This document shows, one piece after another, positions 1-6,126 of a stretch of 6,126 nucleotides of DNA; the stretch's first letter is position 1, and the number at the start of each line of letters is the position of its first letter. The notes beneath the pieces are model-generated. The model did not search any database. It worked only from the letters and a program-made list of their open reading frames with translations, and was not told the origin of the DNA. The stretch is taken from NCBI GenBank assembly GCA_030614505.1, contig JAUWTX010000137.1, forward strand, positions 1 through 6,126. The letters are read 5' to 3'. The position numbers were made by a program, and so were the translations under genes. The stretch comes from Desulfuromonadales bacterium. GTDB lineage: Bacteria; Desulfobacterota; Desulfuromonadia; Desulfuromonadales; BM103.

Positions 1-1
1 G

Positions 2-3000
2 ACCCTGCAAGCAGGCAAGGAGAAGTGGTGTGCCACCTGCCACGATGAAACACCTTCTGTGATCAGCAGCGTCAACGCACCGAACGTGATCGGCGATGAA
101 GACGGCAGCTACATTTACGGCACTGGCTGGGGTTATTACAAGACCGGCCACGGTTTGGCCGCAGGTGAGAACTTTCCGTCCAAGGGCGGCGCAGAAACCC
201 TCAGCGGCAGGCCGATGCAGTGTGACAGCTGCCACGATTATGCAACGGCCCATATTGACGGACTAGAACGGACGTATGATGATGGAGACGCCTTAACCGA
301 CAAATCAGATGTTTATCGGGAAGGGTACCGGTTGAAACTGATCAACGACGAAGAGCCATTGAGGATGCCACTCCGCCCAATTTATCCTGGCACACCGACC
401 ACAACCGATGATTTCCGTGTCTGCTTTCAGGTAGGTTGTCATGATATCGCTCCTTTTAATGACCCAGCTAATATGGACACCAACCTGATCACCGACGGAA
501 TCAACCGCCATGCATATCACGTGGATGATCATGCCCACGACACTATGTTTGCCAGTGATTGGTCTGGCAGCGGAAACAGCAGAATGACCTGCGTCGTCTG
601 CCATAACGTCCACGGTTCTACCCGTCTAGCCATGGTGAGAGATGGCAAGTTGGTCGACCGTGAACCAGGACTGCAGATCTGGTACAAAAATGATGCCGTA
701 ACCTACTATGAAGTGAACACCTCTAACCCACCCGAGCCCGAAGATCTGCCGCTATCGGCAAGTGACGGCACCGTCTGGGTCGCGGGCACCTCAACGAACC
801 TCTGCGTCAATTGTCACACTTATAACATCAGGATTGAGGATCGAGGCAGTCCCCCCATTCAGGATGTCGCCCAGGCACCGCTGCTGGAGTGGGAAGGTAG
901 CAATGGCTTGACCTCCGATGGCGTCACCCCGGACAATGCTGTCGGCAACAGCACTTTTACCTTCCGGGTCTCATATAGCGACATCAACAACGACAACCCG
1001 AGCCCGATCGAGGTCTGGGTCGACCAGAATGACAATGGCAGCTACGACGTTGGTGAGAAGTATGCAATGGCTGAAACTGACGCCACGGATATGAATTTAT
1101 ATAATGGCAAGAACTACACGAAGAGCCTCTCCATCGCCAAAATTGGTGACGGGGTTCTCAACTATCGTTTTTATGCTAATGACGGTGTTCTGGAAGCGAC
1201 CGGCGCACCGACTGCCGACAGCACGCTGACAACACTCAACAATGCGCCAACCATGACCTGGACAGGTGAGGATTTTTACCAGGATGATGGCACCAACCCT
1301 GATAACGGTGGCAATGGTGATACTTTCACCTTCCGTATCGACTATACCGATAGCGACAATGATGCACCATCGACCATTCAGGTCTGGATCGATGAGGATG
1401 ATGATGGCAGTTATGCAGAGACAGAGAAATATGCTCTGACCGAGGTTGACAGCGGTGACACAACATACAGTGATGGCAAGCTCTATGTCCGCAGCCTGCC
1501 CCTTGTTCATGACGGAGACGGCGACCTCAAATACCGTTTCTACGCTGCCGATGCAAATGATGATGCGACCGGAGATCCGATTCAGGGTGCCGTGCTGACC
1601 GTTCAGGTCGGAGCCAACAGCCCGCCATCCCTGGCGTTTGTTGAGGCCGGGTGTACTGTCAGTGGCGTGAAACCACAGTCAGGAGCCACCGGTGCCGACT
1701 TTGTCTTCACGGTGAGCTATGCGGATTCTGAGGATCAGTGCCCGCCTGGCGCAAGTGATATCCAGCTCTTTGTCGATGTCAACGACAACCTCATATATGA
1801 AGCCTCTGAACAGTACGATCTGACAGAAGTCGATGCGGGAGATACTGACTGCACCGACGGCAAACTCTATACCACCACCAGGGCACTCGTCCTCGCCGGA
1901 GACAACATCCTGGCCTATCGCTTCTATGCAACGGATGGGATCGATACAGCAGTCGGTGAACCAGTCAGTGACCACAGTGTGACGGTCGTCGATGCGCTCA
2001 AGGTCCGCCCTGCCGGTGGCTTCAGCTGGTACAATTCCATCCAGTTGGGCATCGACGCGATCAACGGTGCTCACACTGTCCTGGTCTACGATGGGACCTA
2101 CAACGAAGATGTCCTGTTTGAATTCGGCAGTGACGACCAAAACACTCTGGTCCGCTCAGTCTGTGGCCCTGACACGACCATCATCAGCGGTAGCGGCAGT
2201 GGCTCAGTCGTCACGTTCAATCGTTACAGCAATAGCCAGATTGACGGTTTTCAGGTGACCGGCGGCACTACTGGCATTAATGTAACCGGGGACGATTCGC
2301 AAGTGACGATCAACAACTGCCAGATCCACGACAATCACGGCCTCGGCGGTGGCGGGATCTCTGTAGATAATAGCGTGCTGACTCTGACCAATTCAGAGAT
2401 CTACAACAACAGTTCGGATAGAGGGGCCGGTGTCCGTATCTGGAGAGGATCTGGCCACATTATCGATAACACGATCATCAGGAACAATATAGCTGTAGCC
2501 GATGGTGCCTTTGATGGCGGTGGTGGTGTCTACCTCTCCCAGATTTTTAGTGGTGGGATTACTATCAGCAACTCGGTCATCAGGGACAATGAAACAGATT
2601 ATCCCGGCGGCGGAATAAGGGTCGCTCAGGTTCCGTATTCAGAGGGTGCTGGCCTCACCGTTAGCGACAGTATCATCAGCGGCAACACCTCGAGCGGCAC
2701 GGGTGGCGGCGTCTACAGCGACGGATCGATAACCAATTTTATTCGTAGCAGCATCACTGGCAATACGGCAGGCACTACGGGGGGGGCTATTGCACATCCA
2801 AGTGCAGGGGTCACGACATCTTTCGAGAACTGTATCCTTGCTGATAACCAGGCTGCCTGGGCGGGGATGGCTAAAATGAATGGCGGGACTTTGGATATCG
2901 TCAATTCGGTCATCGCCAACAACCGGGCAACTGACACTAGCGGTGGAGCGATCTATAACCAGCTTGCAACAATCACTATCCACAACAGCATTCTGTGGGG

Positions 3001-3319
3001 CAACCAAGCGGCATCCGTCGGCCATTTTGCCCACTTCAACAGTGGATCAATAACCATCACCGACTCTATTATCCAGAACGACAATGATGGGGACTTCACC
3101 GATGAGCCCTTTTTCACCGACAGTGGAACTACGACGGCCAGCGGCTTTACCTCGGAGGATGATCCCTGGTTCGTGGGTGATGGCGACTACCATATCCAGG
3201 CCCCCTCACCTGCTGTTGATAACGCCTCCGCAACCTATGCCCCGGCAGATGATATCGACAACCAGAGTCGACCGCAGGGTGCTGCGGATGATATCGGGGC
3301 GGATGAATATTATCCCTGA
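2..3319 (+). CDS. Multihaem c-type cytochrome fused to tandem acidic modules and a parallel beta-helix (5' partial)
   Basis: The reading frame is open from the left edge, so the true start and signal peptide lie upstream; 1105 residues are visible. A CATCH haem motif at 29-43 lies before the first possible GTG (59), which is therefore not the start. Residues 1-290 are a cytochrome region with CATCH, CDSCH, CVVCH and CVNCH plus a CFQVGCH variant; CVVCHNVHGS resembles the doubled-CXXCH family. Residues about 292-664 are three modules of roughly 125 residues with DxNDN-like loops. From about 667 a segment resembling SIQxAIDAxxGxTVLVxxGTY opens a glycine- and asparagine-rich right-handed beta-helix of pectate-lyase-like fold. 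The end (SPAVDNAS, then DIGADE) matches the choice-of-anchor Q type tail. Haem attachment requires export to the periplasm. A surface role in electron transfer or adhesion is inferred. There are no catalytic residues I can identify, so enzyme function is not claimed. Confidence 0.9.
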   Translation, partial: TLQAGKEKWCATCHDETPSVISSVNAPNVIGDEDGSYIYGTGWGYYKTGHGLAAGENFPSKGGAETLSGRPMQCDSCHDYATAHIDGLERTYDDGDALTDKSDVYREGYRLKLINDEEPLRMPLRPIYPGTPTTTDDFRVCFQVGCHDIAPFNDPANMDTNLITDGINRHAYHVDDHAHDTMFASDWSGSGNSRMTCVVCHNVHGSTRLAMVRDGKLVDREPGLQIWYKNDAVTYYEVNTSNPPEPEDLPLSASDGTVWVAGTSTNLCVNCHTYNIRIEDRGSPPIQDVAQAPLLEWEGSNGLTSDGVTPDNAVGNSTFTFRVSYSDINNDNPSPIEVWVDQNDNGSYDVGEKYAMAETDATDMNLYNGKNYTKSLSIAKIGDGVLNYRFYANDGVLEATGAPTADSTLTTLNNAPTMTWTGEDFYQDDGTNPDNGGNGDTFTFRIDYTDSDNDAPSTIQVWIDEDDDGSYAETEKYALTEVDSGDTTYSDGKLYVRSLPLVHDGDGDLKYRFYAADANDDATGDPIQGAVLTVQVGANSPPSLAFVEAGCTVSGVKPQSGATGADFVFTVSYADSEDQCPPGASDIQLFVDVNDNLIYEASEQYDLTEVDAGDTDCTDGKLYTTTRALVLAGDNILAYRFYATDGIDTAVGEPVSDHSVTVVDALKVRPAGGFSWYNSIQLGIDAINGAHTVLVYDGTYNEDVLFEFGSDDQNTLVRSVCGPDTTIISGSGSGSVVTFNRYSNSQIDGFQVTGGTTGINVTGDDSQVTINNCQIHDNHGLGGGGISVDNSVLTLTNSEIYNNSSDRGAGVRIWRGSGHIIDNTIIRNNIAVADGAFDGGGGVYLSQIFSGGITISNSVIRDNETDYPGGGIRVAQVPYSEGAGLTVSDSIISGNTSSGTGGGVYSDGSITNFIRSSITGNTAGTTGGAIAHPSAGVTTSFENCILADNQAAWAGMAKMNGGTLDIVNSVIANNRATDTSGGAIYNQLATITIHNSILWGNQAASVGHFAHFNSGSITITDSIIQNDNDGDFTDEPFFTDSGTTTASGFTSEDDPWFVGDGDYHIQAPSPAVDNASATYAPADDIDNQSRPQGAADDIGADEYYP
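29..817 (+). other. Haem-binding region: four CXXCH motifs and one CX4CH
   Basis: The covalent c-type haem motifs are CATCH at 29-43, CDSCH at 221-235, CVVCH at 590-604 and CVNCH at 803-817. A further CFQVGCH at 422-442 has four residues between the cysteines and may bind haem or be degenerate. Extra histidines that could be distal ligands occur between motifs, including a cluster in RHAYHVDDHAHD around 508-541 and the HG after CVVCHNV. Spacing between motifs is wide (about 60 to 70 codons), unlike compact cytochromes c3 or c7, so the haems are embedded in a larger fold. More motifs may lie upstream of the window. Confidence 0.88.
875..1993 (+). repeat. Three tandem protein modules of about 125 residues with acidic loops
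   Basis: The modules begin near 875, 1244 and 1619. Each runs through the same landmarks: a hydrophobic start (LLEWEG, TMTWTGE, SLAFVEAG), an FTFRVSY-like strand (FTFRVSYSD, FTFRIDYTD, FVFTVSYAD), an xVWVDxNDNGxY-like acidic loop, a GEKYAM/TEKYALTEVD segment, a DGKLY-type turn, and a YRFYA strand followed by D/N. The acidic loops start at 1022, 1391 and 1775. The pattern suggests Ig-like or cadherin-like beta-sandwich spacers that may bind calcium through the Asp/Asn loops; calcium binding is inferred. The third module has lost the loop glycine (DVNDNLIY) and gained three cysteines. Repetition is clear in protein but much less so in DNA, so the duplication is old. Confidence 0.82.
2000..3316 (+). 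other. Right-handed parallel beta-helix with choice-of-anchor Q-like C-terminus
   Basis: The region covers residues about 667 to 1105 of the visible protein. It opens with a segment typical of secreted beta-helix proteins (SIQLGIDAINGAHTVLVYDG, then TYNEDV). It continues with many short coils of the type xITISNSxIxxN followed by GGGxY or GGGI turns (for example near 2344, 2515, 2602, 2701 and 2779), as in PbH1/pectate-lyase-fold repeats. The last part reads SPAVDNAS, then DDIDNQSRPQG and DIGADEYYP, a conserved closing pattern of the choice-of-anchor Q group. Such proteins are usually extracellular. No polysaccharide lyase active-site set was recognised, so a structural or ligand-binding role is as likely as an enzymatic one. 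Confidence 0.8.
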
Positions 3320-3365
3320 TCCTTATTGAGCAAATAACAGAGCTCTAACAGAATAGATATGTAAT

Positions 3366-3397
3366 AAAAAAAGGACCACTCAAAACGAGTGGTCCTT
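3366..3397 (-). terminator. Rho-independent terminator of the CBS/lipoprotein pair
   Basis: A perfect 10-base-pair stem, AAGGACCACT (3371-3380) with AGTGGTCCTT (3388-3397), encloses a 7-base loop. Read on the minus strand it ends in a run of seven T (3372 to 3366), 24 bases beyond the lipoprotein stop codon. On the plus strand the stem is followed by only TTAAAC, so termination of the converging cytochrome gene here would be weaker. The hairpin may still work in both directions, as no other hairpin was seen after 3319. Confidence 0.88.
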
Positions 3398-3421
3398 AAA
3401 CTGGATTATGGCAGCAAAGAA

Positions 3422-4126
3422 TCACAACCCCATAGGCAAAAACACAGCCTTCTGCAGTACATAATTGACCCCCCTGTCCCACTTGCCGACAACGGTAAAA
3501 GCCATCATATCCTGAATGGCGATCATTTTGCCAAAAAGACGTTCATAGTTCAGGTCTTCATCTTCAACAACCTGGTTATCGGAACGCAGCAGAAAGGCTC
3601 CTGAAGCATCCCTTGTTTTACTCAGCCGCAAGGCAAGGACTTCTATATTTCGAGCAGAATTAAACAATTTCTGTTCGTCAAGAGAGTCGAACATGAACTG
3701 TTCGTTCTGCCAATTGTAGGAACTGCGAACCATCCCCACCAACCCCGTCATCAGGGCGAAAACCCGGTCGCCATGAAAATCCGGATTGAAGGCCAGATTC
3801 AGAGCATCCGTTCCCTGCCGATTGTTCAGTTCTTTGAAAATAAGGCGACCGGGAGCATCAAAAATCTGATTCTGTCGCTGGCCGATCGACATACCACGCA
3901 CATTGTCCAGTTCGCGGGGGTTGCGCTCGTAGAGCTTGACCAGCAACTCTTCCATGAGACGGTTCATCTCACGCAGACTGGTATCAGACACCATGTCGAT
4001 ATCGGTCTTGGCAAGTGAGTTGAGAGCGGACGTATCGATTGGATTGCGACATCCAGGGAAAAACACCAGCGCGATCAAGAGACCAAGAGCAAGAAAGATG
4101 TTGGACTTTGCCAAAAGGAGATTCAT
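3422..4126 (-). CDS. Putative lipoprotein of unknown family
   Basis: The product has 234 residues. The N-terminus has a lysine at 7, a hydrophobic stretch (residues 10-23) and FFPGC with Cys26, the only cysteine in the protein. This fits a type II signal peptide, though Phe at -3 is not the favoured lipobox residue. Arg at +2 argues against inner-membrane retention by the Asp rule, so outer-membrane anchoring is possible (inference). The mature part looks mostly helical, with LREMNRLMEELLVKLYERNP at residues 51-70 and no recognised domain. The ATG overlaps the stop of the upstream CBS gene (ATGA, 4126-4123), and no Shine-Dalgarno sequence is visible before it, so translation probably depends on coupling to that gene. 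A terminator follows 24 bases after the stop. I do not recognise the family and assign no function. Confidence 0.8.
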   Translation of the reverse strand: MNLLLAKSNIFLALGLLIALVFFPGCRNPIDTSALNSLAKTDIDMVSDTSLREMNRLMEELLVKLYERNPRELDNVRGMSIGQRQNQIFDAPGRLIFKELNNRQGTDALNLAFNPDFHGDRVFALMTGLVGMVRSSYNWQNEQFMFDSLDEQKLFNSARNIEVLALRLSKTRDASGAFLLRSDNQVVEDEDLNYERLFGKMIAIQDMMAFTVVGKWDRGVNYVLQKAVFLPMGL

Positions 4127-5565
4127 GAACGAAGAAGGTGAACTCGGAAATGAACTCTAAGAAACTCCTGGAATTCATTGACCAGTTCAAAGGCAAGTTT
4201 CAAGCGGCCCTTCTCCATGTGATTGAGCCTGGAAAGGGTAATGAAGTTGCTCGGTTCCTGGCCAGCCTTGATGGCGTCAATCTGGCAGCGCAGACGTAAA
4301 AACACCAGGTAGTTGTAAGTCGCATCGAGATTATCGGCCAGCTTTTGATTGATAACACCTTTCTCATGCAAGGCCATACCACGGTCACGAGTCCCACTAG
4401 CCATAATCCCGGCTTCCATAGCCAGGGCTTTGATTCCTTCGGTGATTGCGAAGATCCCCGCTTTTTTTATGTCAAGTTGACCGCGATGCTCTTCACCATG
4501 TTCCACTTTGATTCCGCCAAAGAGGCCAAGAGGTGGCCTGAAGCGAAGAACATTGGCGGCAGTGTGTGTCAGGAACATCTTGTCCTGACTGAAATGTTTT
4601 GCCAGTTGTTCTTTGAGCCCACGTTCAAGGCTCATATCTCCGAAGACTGTACGCAAGTCAAAGAACATGCTGCCATTGAGAATATTTTCTGGTAGAGGAC
4701 TGGTCAGCCAATTATTCAGGACATCCCCCCACTCAGTAAAACTACGACGCCAGAACTCATTTTTAGCCATGATGCCACCAGGGCAAGGGGGCACCCCAAT
4801 CTCAATGAGGGAGTCAATCAATTGCTCCGAAAAAGCCTTGACCTCGGCAACTTCATCTACCGTGAGGTCATCAGAATAAATGATGGCATTATCCTGATCA
4901 GTGGTCAGAGTCTGCTCACGCCGCCCTTCACTACCCATAACAATAAAAGCAAACTTTGTTGTGAGGTTACTGAATTGTCTGGCACGCAGCAGATCGATCA
5001 AACGCAGTAACAGTTGATCATTGAGCAGCGCTATCATCCTCACCAGCTCACGTGGAGGCACTCCAGCTTCAACCAGGTGAATAACCAGAGACTGAATCTG
5101 ATCATGATACGACTTCAGTTCTCCAAGAGTTGCAGCCTGGTCGATATCCCTTACAAGCTTCTGTGGAGAACGCGTCTGTAGACGCATGATATCTGTAACA
5201 GTAATGATTCCCGACAGACGATTGTCCTGATCAACTACACAGATCCGATGAATTCCATTCTTTGAAATCCGGTAAAGTTCTTCAAAAAGAAAATCGTCTT
5301 CACCAACTGTAATCAAAGGAGCATTCATGATGTCACGGGCAACAATCGTGGCAGGATCAACCCCTTGAGCCACAACCTTGCTACGCAAATCACGATCCGT
5401 CATAATTCCGACCGGGTTGTTCCCCTCACAAACGATCATACTGGAAATTTTCAAATCACTCATGATACCAGCAACCTTCAGGACACTATCTTCAGGATTG
5501 CAGGTGGCCACATTGCGACGGCAATATTTCTTGATGGGCTGGAAGAGGATGTTTTCTTCTGACAT
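4123..5565 (-). CDS. CBS-domain pair plus DUF294 putative nucleotidyltransferase
   Basis: The product has 480 residues. Two CBS domains span about 18-67 and 79-130 (GIMTDRDL and GIITVTDIM are the typical ends of each), a pair that usually senses adenine nucleotides. After a helical linker comes the DUF294 nucleotidyltransferase core, GSEGRREQTLTTDQDNAI at 211-228. Asp223 and Asp225 are the likely metal ligands, as in GlnD-like enzymes, and FFDLRTVFGD at 301-310 is a further conserved block. The DUF294 C-terminal helical domain fills about 335-478. The relatives I know (COG2905 type) often carry an N-terminal cyclic-nucleotide-binding domain; this one starts directly at the CBS pair. The start is supported by AAGGA at 5573-5577, seven bases before the ATG. 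It is probably a cytoplasmic signalling protein; its substrate and target are unknown. It overlaps the lipoprotein gene by four bases. Confidence 0.92.
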   Translation of the reverse strand: MSEENILFQPIKKYCRRNVATCNPEDSVLKVAGIMSDLKISSMIVCEGNNPVGIMTDRDLRSKVVAQGVDPATIVARDIMNAPLITVGEDDFLFEELYRISKNGIHRICVVDQDNRLSGIITVTDIMRLQTRSPQKLVRDIDQAATLGELKSYHDQIQSLVIHLVEAGVPPRELVRMIALLNDQLLLRLIDLLRARQFSNLTTKFAFIVMGSEGRREQTLTTDQDNAIIYSDDLTVDEVAEVKAFSEQLIDSLIEIGVPPCPGGIMAKNEFWRRSFTEWGDVLNNWLTSPLPENILNGSMFFDLRTVFGDMSLERGLKEQLAKHFSQDKMFLTHTAANVLRFRPPLGLFGGIKVEHGEEHRGQLDIKKAGIFAITEGIKALAMEAGIMASGTRDRGMALHEKGVINQKLADNLDATYNYLVFLRLRCQIDAIKAGQEPSNFITLSRLNHMEKGRLKLAFELVNEFQEFLRVHFRVHLLRS

Positions 5566-5572
5566 CTAAAAA

Positions 5573-5577
5573 TCCTT
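5573..5577 (-). promoter_or_regulatory. Ribosome binding site of the CBS/DUF294 gene
   Basis: AAGGA on the minus strand lies seven bases before the ATG at 5565. It fixes this start for the 480-residue protein and contrasts with the absence of such a site before the overlapping lipoprotein gene. Confidence 0.75.
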
Positions 5578-5635
5578 GTGACTGACTAACTCAAAGAAAT
5601 TCAGGGTGCGGTATTTACAGGATTTTATACATATT

Positions 5636-5664
5636 AATCTAGCTGTATCTGACCTGTTGTGCAA
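5636..5664 (-). promoter_or_regulatory. Candidate sigma-70-type promoter of the CBS/DUF294 gene
   Basis: On the minus strand TTGCAC (5664-5659) is followed after exactly 17 bases by TAGATT (5641-5636), a 4 of 6 match to the -10 consensus. It would give a leader of about 65 bases. An alternative -10, TATAAA, lies a little further downstream in the same AT-rich stretch (near 5623-5628) but has no good -35. The position just after the acnB terminator supports a separate promoter here; the exact boxes are uncertain. Confidence 0.4.
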
Positions 5665-5676
5665 GGGGAATTACGT

Positions 5677-5706
5677 AAAAAGGCCGCCCGTTGCAGGGCG
5701 GCCTTT
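5677..5706 (-). terminator. Rho-independent terminator of acnB
   Basis: A perfect 11-base-pair GC-rich stem, AAAGGCCGCCC (5679-5689) with GGGCGGCCTTT (5696-5706), has a 6-base loop. On the minus strand it ends in five T (5681-5677). It lies about 30 bases after the acnB stop codon and separates acnB from the CBS gene. Confidence 0.9.
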
Positions 5707-5710
5707 AGTC

Positions 5711-5731
5711 TTTAACCTCTAACCTTTAACC
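5711..5731 (-). repeat. Three tandem 7-base repeats (GGTTARA) after acnB
   Basis: On the minus strand the units GGTTAAA, GGTTAGA and GGTTAAA follow each other without a gap, between the acnB stop codon and its terminator stem. The middle unit differs at one base. No function is assigned. Confidence 0.7.
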
Positions 5732-5736
5732 AGATT

Positions 5737-6126
5737 TTACTTGTACCCTTCCATCTCATCAAACTGCAGGTACTGGTAGATGGCATCTTTATTCGGAGAA
5801 ACCTTCTCCTTGTAGACTGCAAGGTACTCAGCCGGAGTCGGCAGCTTGCCCATGGTCGAGGTCACCGCACCAAGTTCTGCGGAGCCGAGATAAACCTGGG
5901 CGCCGTTACCGATACGATCATCGAAGTTACGGGTCGAAGTGGAGAACATGTTAACGCCGTCGGGGACACGAGCCTGGTTGCCCATGCAGAGCGAGCAGCC
6001 GGCAATTTCAAGACGAGCGCCCATGGCACTGAATACCGAAAAGACCGCCTCTTCCTTGAGCTTGACCTGATCCATGCGGGTCGGCGGACAAACCCAGGTA
6101 CGAACATTCGGATTAAATTTCTCACC
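5737..6126 (-). CDS. acnB: Aconitate hydratase B, C-terminal end (5' partial)
   Basis: Only the last 129 residues lie in the window; the frame is open to the right edge, and the ATG at 6075 is internal because the homologous sequence (WVCPPTRMDQ) continues before it. Aconitase B interconverts citrate and isocitrate in the TCA cycle using a [4Fe-4S] cluster. GCSLCMGNQARVPDG holds two of the cluster cysteines (Cys44 and Cys47 of the fragment, matching Cys769 and Cys772 of the E. coli enzyme); the third ligand lies upstream of the window. STSTRNFDDRIGNGAQVYLG, then SAELGAV and GKLPTPAEY, are the typical AcnB ending, clearly distinct from the AcnA type. The tail stops a few residues after the QYLQFDEM block, shorter than in E. 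coli. A terminator follows, so acnB is the last gene of its unit. Confidence 0.95.
   Translation of the reverse strand, partial: GEKFNPNVRTWVCPPTRMDQVKLKEEAVFSVFSAMGARLEIAGCSLCMGNQARVPDGVNMFSTSTRNFDDRIGNGAQVYLGSAELGAVTSTMGKLPTPAEYLAVYKEKVSPNKDAIYQYLQFDEMEGYK

Noticed and set aside
59..61. GTG as start codon of the large plus-strand gene
   Set aside because: The frame is open to the left edge and contains a CATCH haem motif at 29-43, so the gene starts upstream of the window.
875..1993. DNA-level tandem repeat or CRISPR-like array
   Set aside because: The periodicity is in the protein; there are no identical short DNA repeats with regular unique spacers.
1097..2140. Minus-strand open frames opposite the spacer modules (1097-1510 and 1679-2140)
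   Set aside because: They mirror the repeated, strongly biased codons of the plus-strand gene, have no ribosome binding site or recognisable domain, and lie wholly inside a confident coding region.
2639..3034. Minus-strand open frames opposite the beta-helix
   Set aside because: Shadows of the glycine-rich coding sequence; the proteins show no family pattern.
2000..3316. Polysaccharide lyase enzyme assignment for the beta-helix
   Set aside because: The fold resembles pectate lyase, but no catalytic residue set of a known lyase family could be recognised, so only the fold is claimed.
6073..6075. ATG as start of a short 112-residue protein
   Set aside because: It is an internal methionine of AcnB (PPTRMDQ); the conserved sequence continues upstream to the window edge.

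Overview
The window looks like chromosomal DNA from a Gram-negative, respiring deltaproteobacterium of the Desulfuromonas/Geobacter kind. This is an inference from content: a large secreted multihaem c-type cytochrome, an AcnB-type aconitase, a CBS/DUF294 signalling protein, and moderate GC. No rRNA or other taxonomic marker is present, so the assignment is only suggestive.

Layout. Positions 2-3319 (+) hold the 3' part of one very large gene whose start lies upstream of the window. Its product is a mosaic of three parts: a c-type cytochrome region with four CXXCH motifs and one CX4CH motif, three tandem modules of about 125 residues with acidic, possibly calcium-binding loops, and a right-handed parallel beta-helix ending in a choice-of-anchor-Q-like tail. 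It converges on a minus-strand pair. A strong hairpin at 3366-3397 separates them and serves the minus-strand pair best. The pair is a CBS-CBS-nucleotidyltransferase protein (4123-5565) followed, with a 4-base ATGA overlap, by a putative lipoprotein of unknown family (3422-4126). A candidate promoter at 5636-5664 and a good ribosome binding site at 5573-5577 precede the CBS gene. Further right, the 3' end of acnB (5737 to beyond 6126, minus) ends at its own terminator (5677-5706), with three 7-base repeats lying between stop codon and hairpin.

How the genes relate. The cytochrome/beta-helix protein is most likely exported and may act at the cell surface, for instance in electron transfer or attachment. 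The CBS/DUF294 protein and the lipoprotein are translationally coupled, which suggests a joint but unknown role, one cytoplasmic and one membrane-attached. acnB is a TCA cycle gene and appears to be a separate transcription unit. No mobile element, CRISPR array, tRNA or rRNA was seen, and no gene-free stretch exceeds 300 bases.
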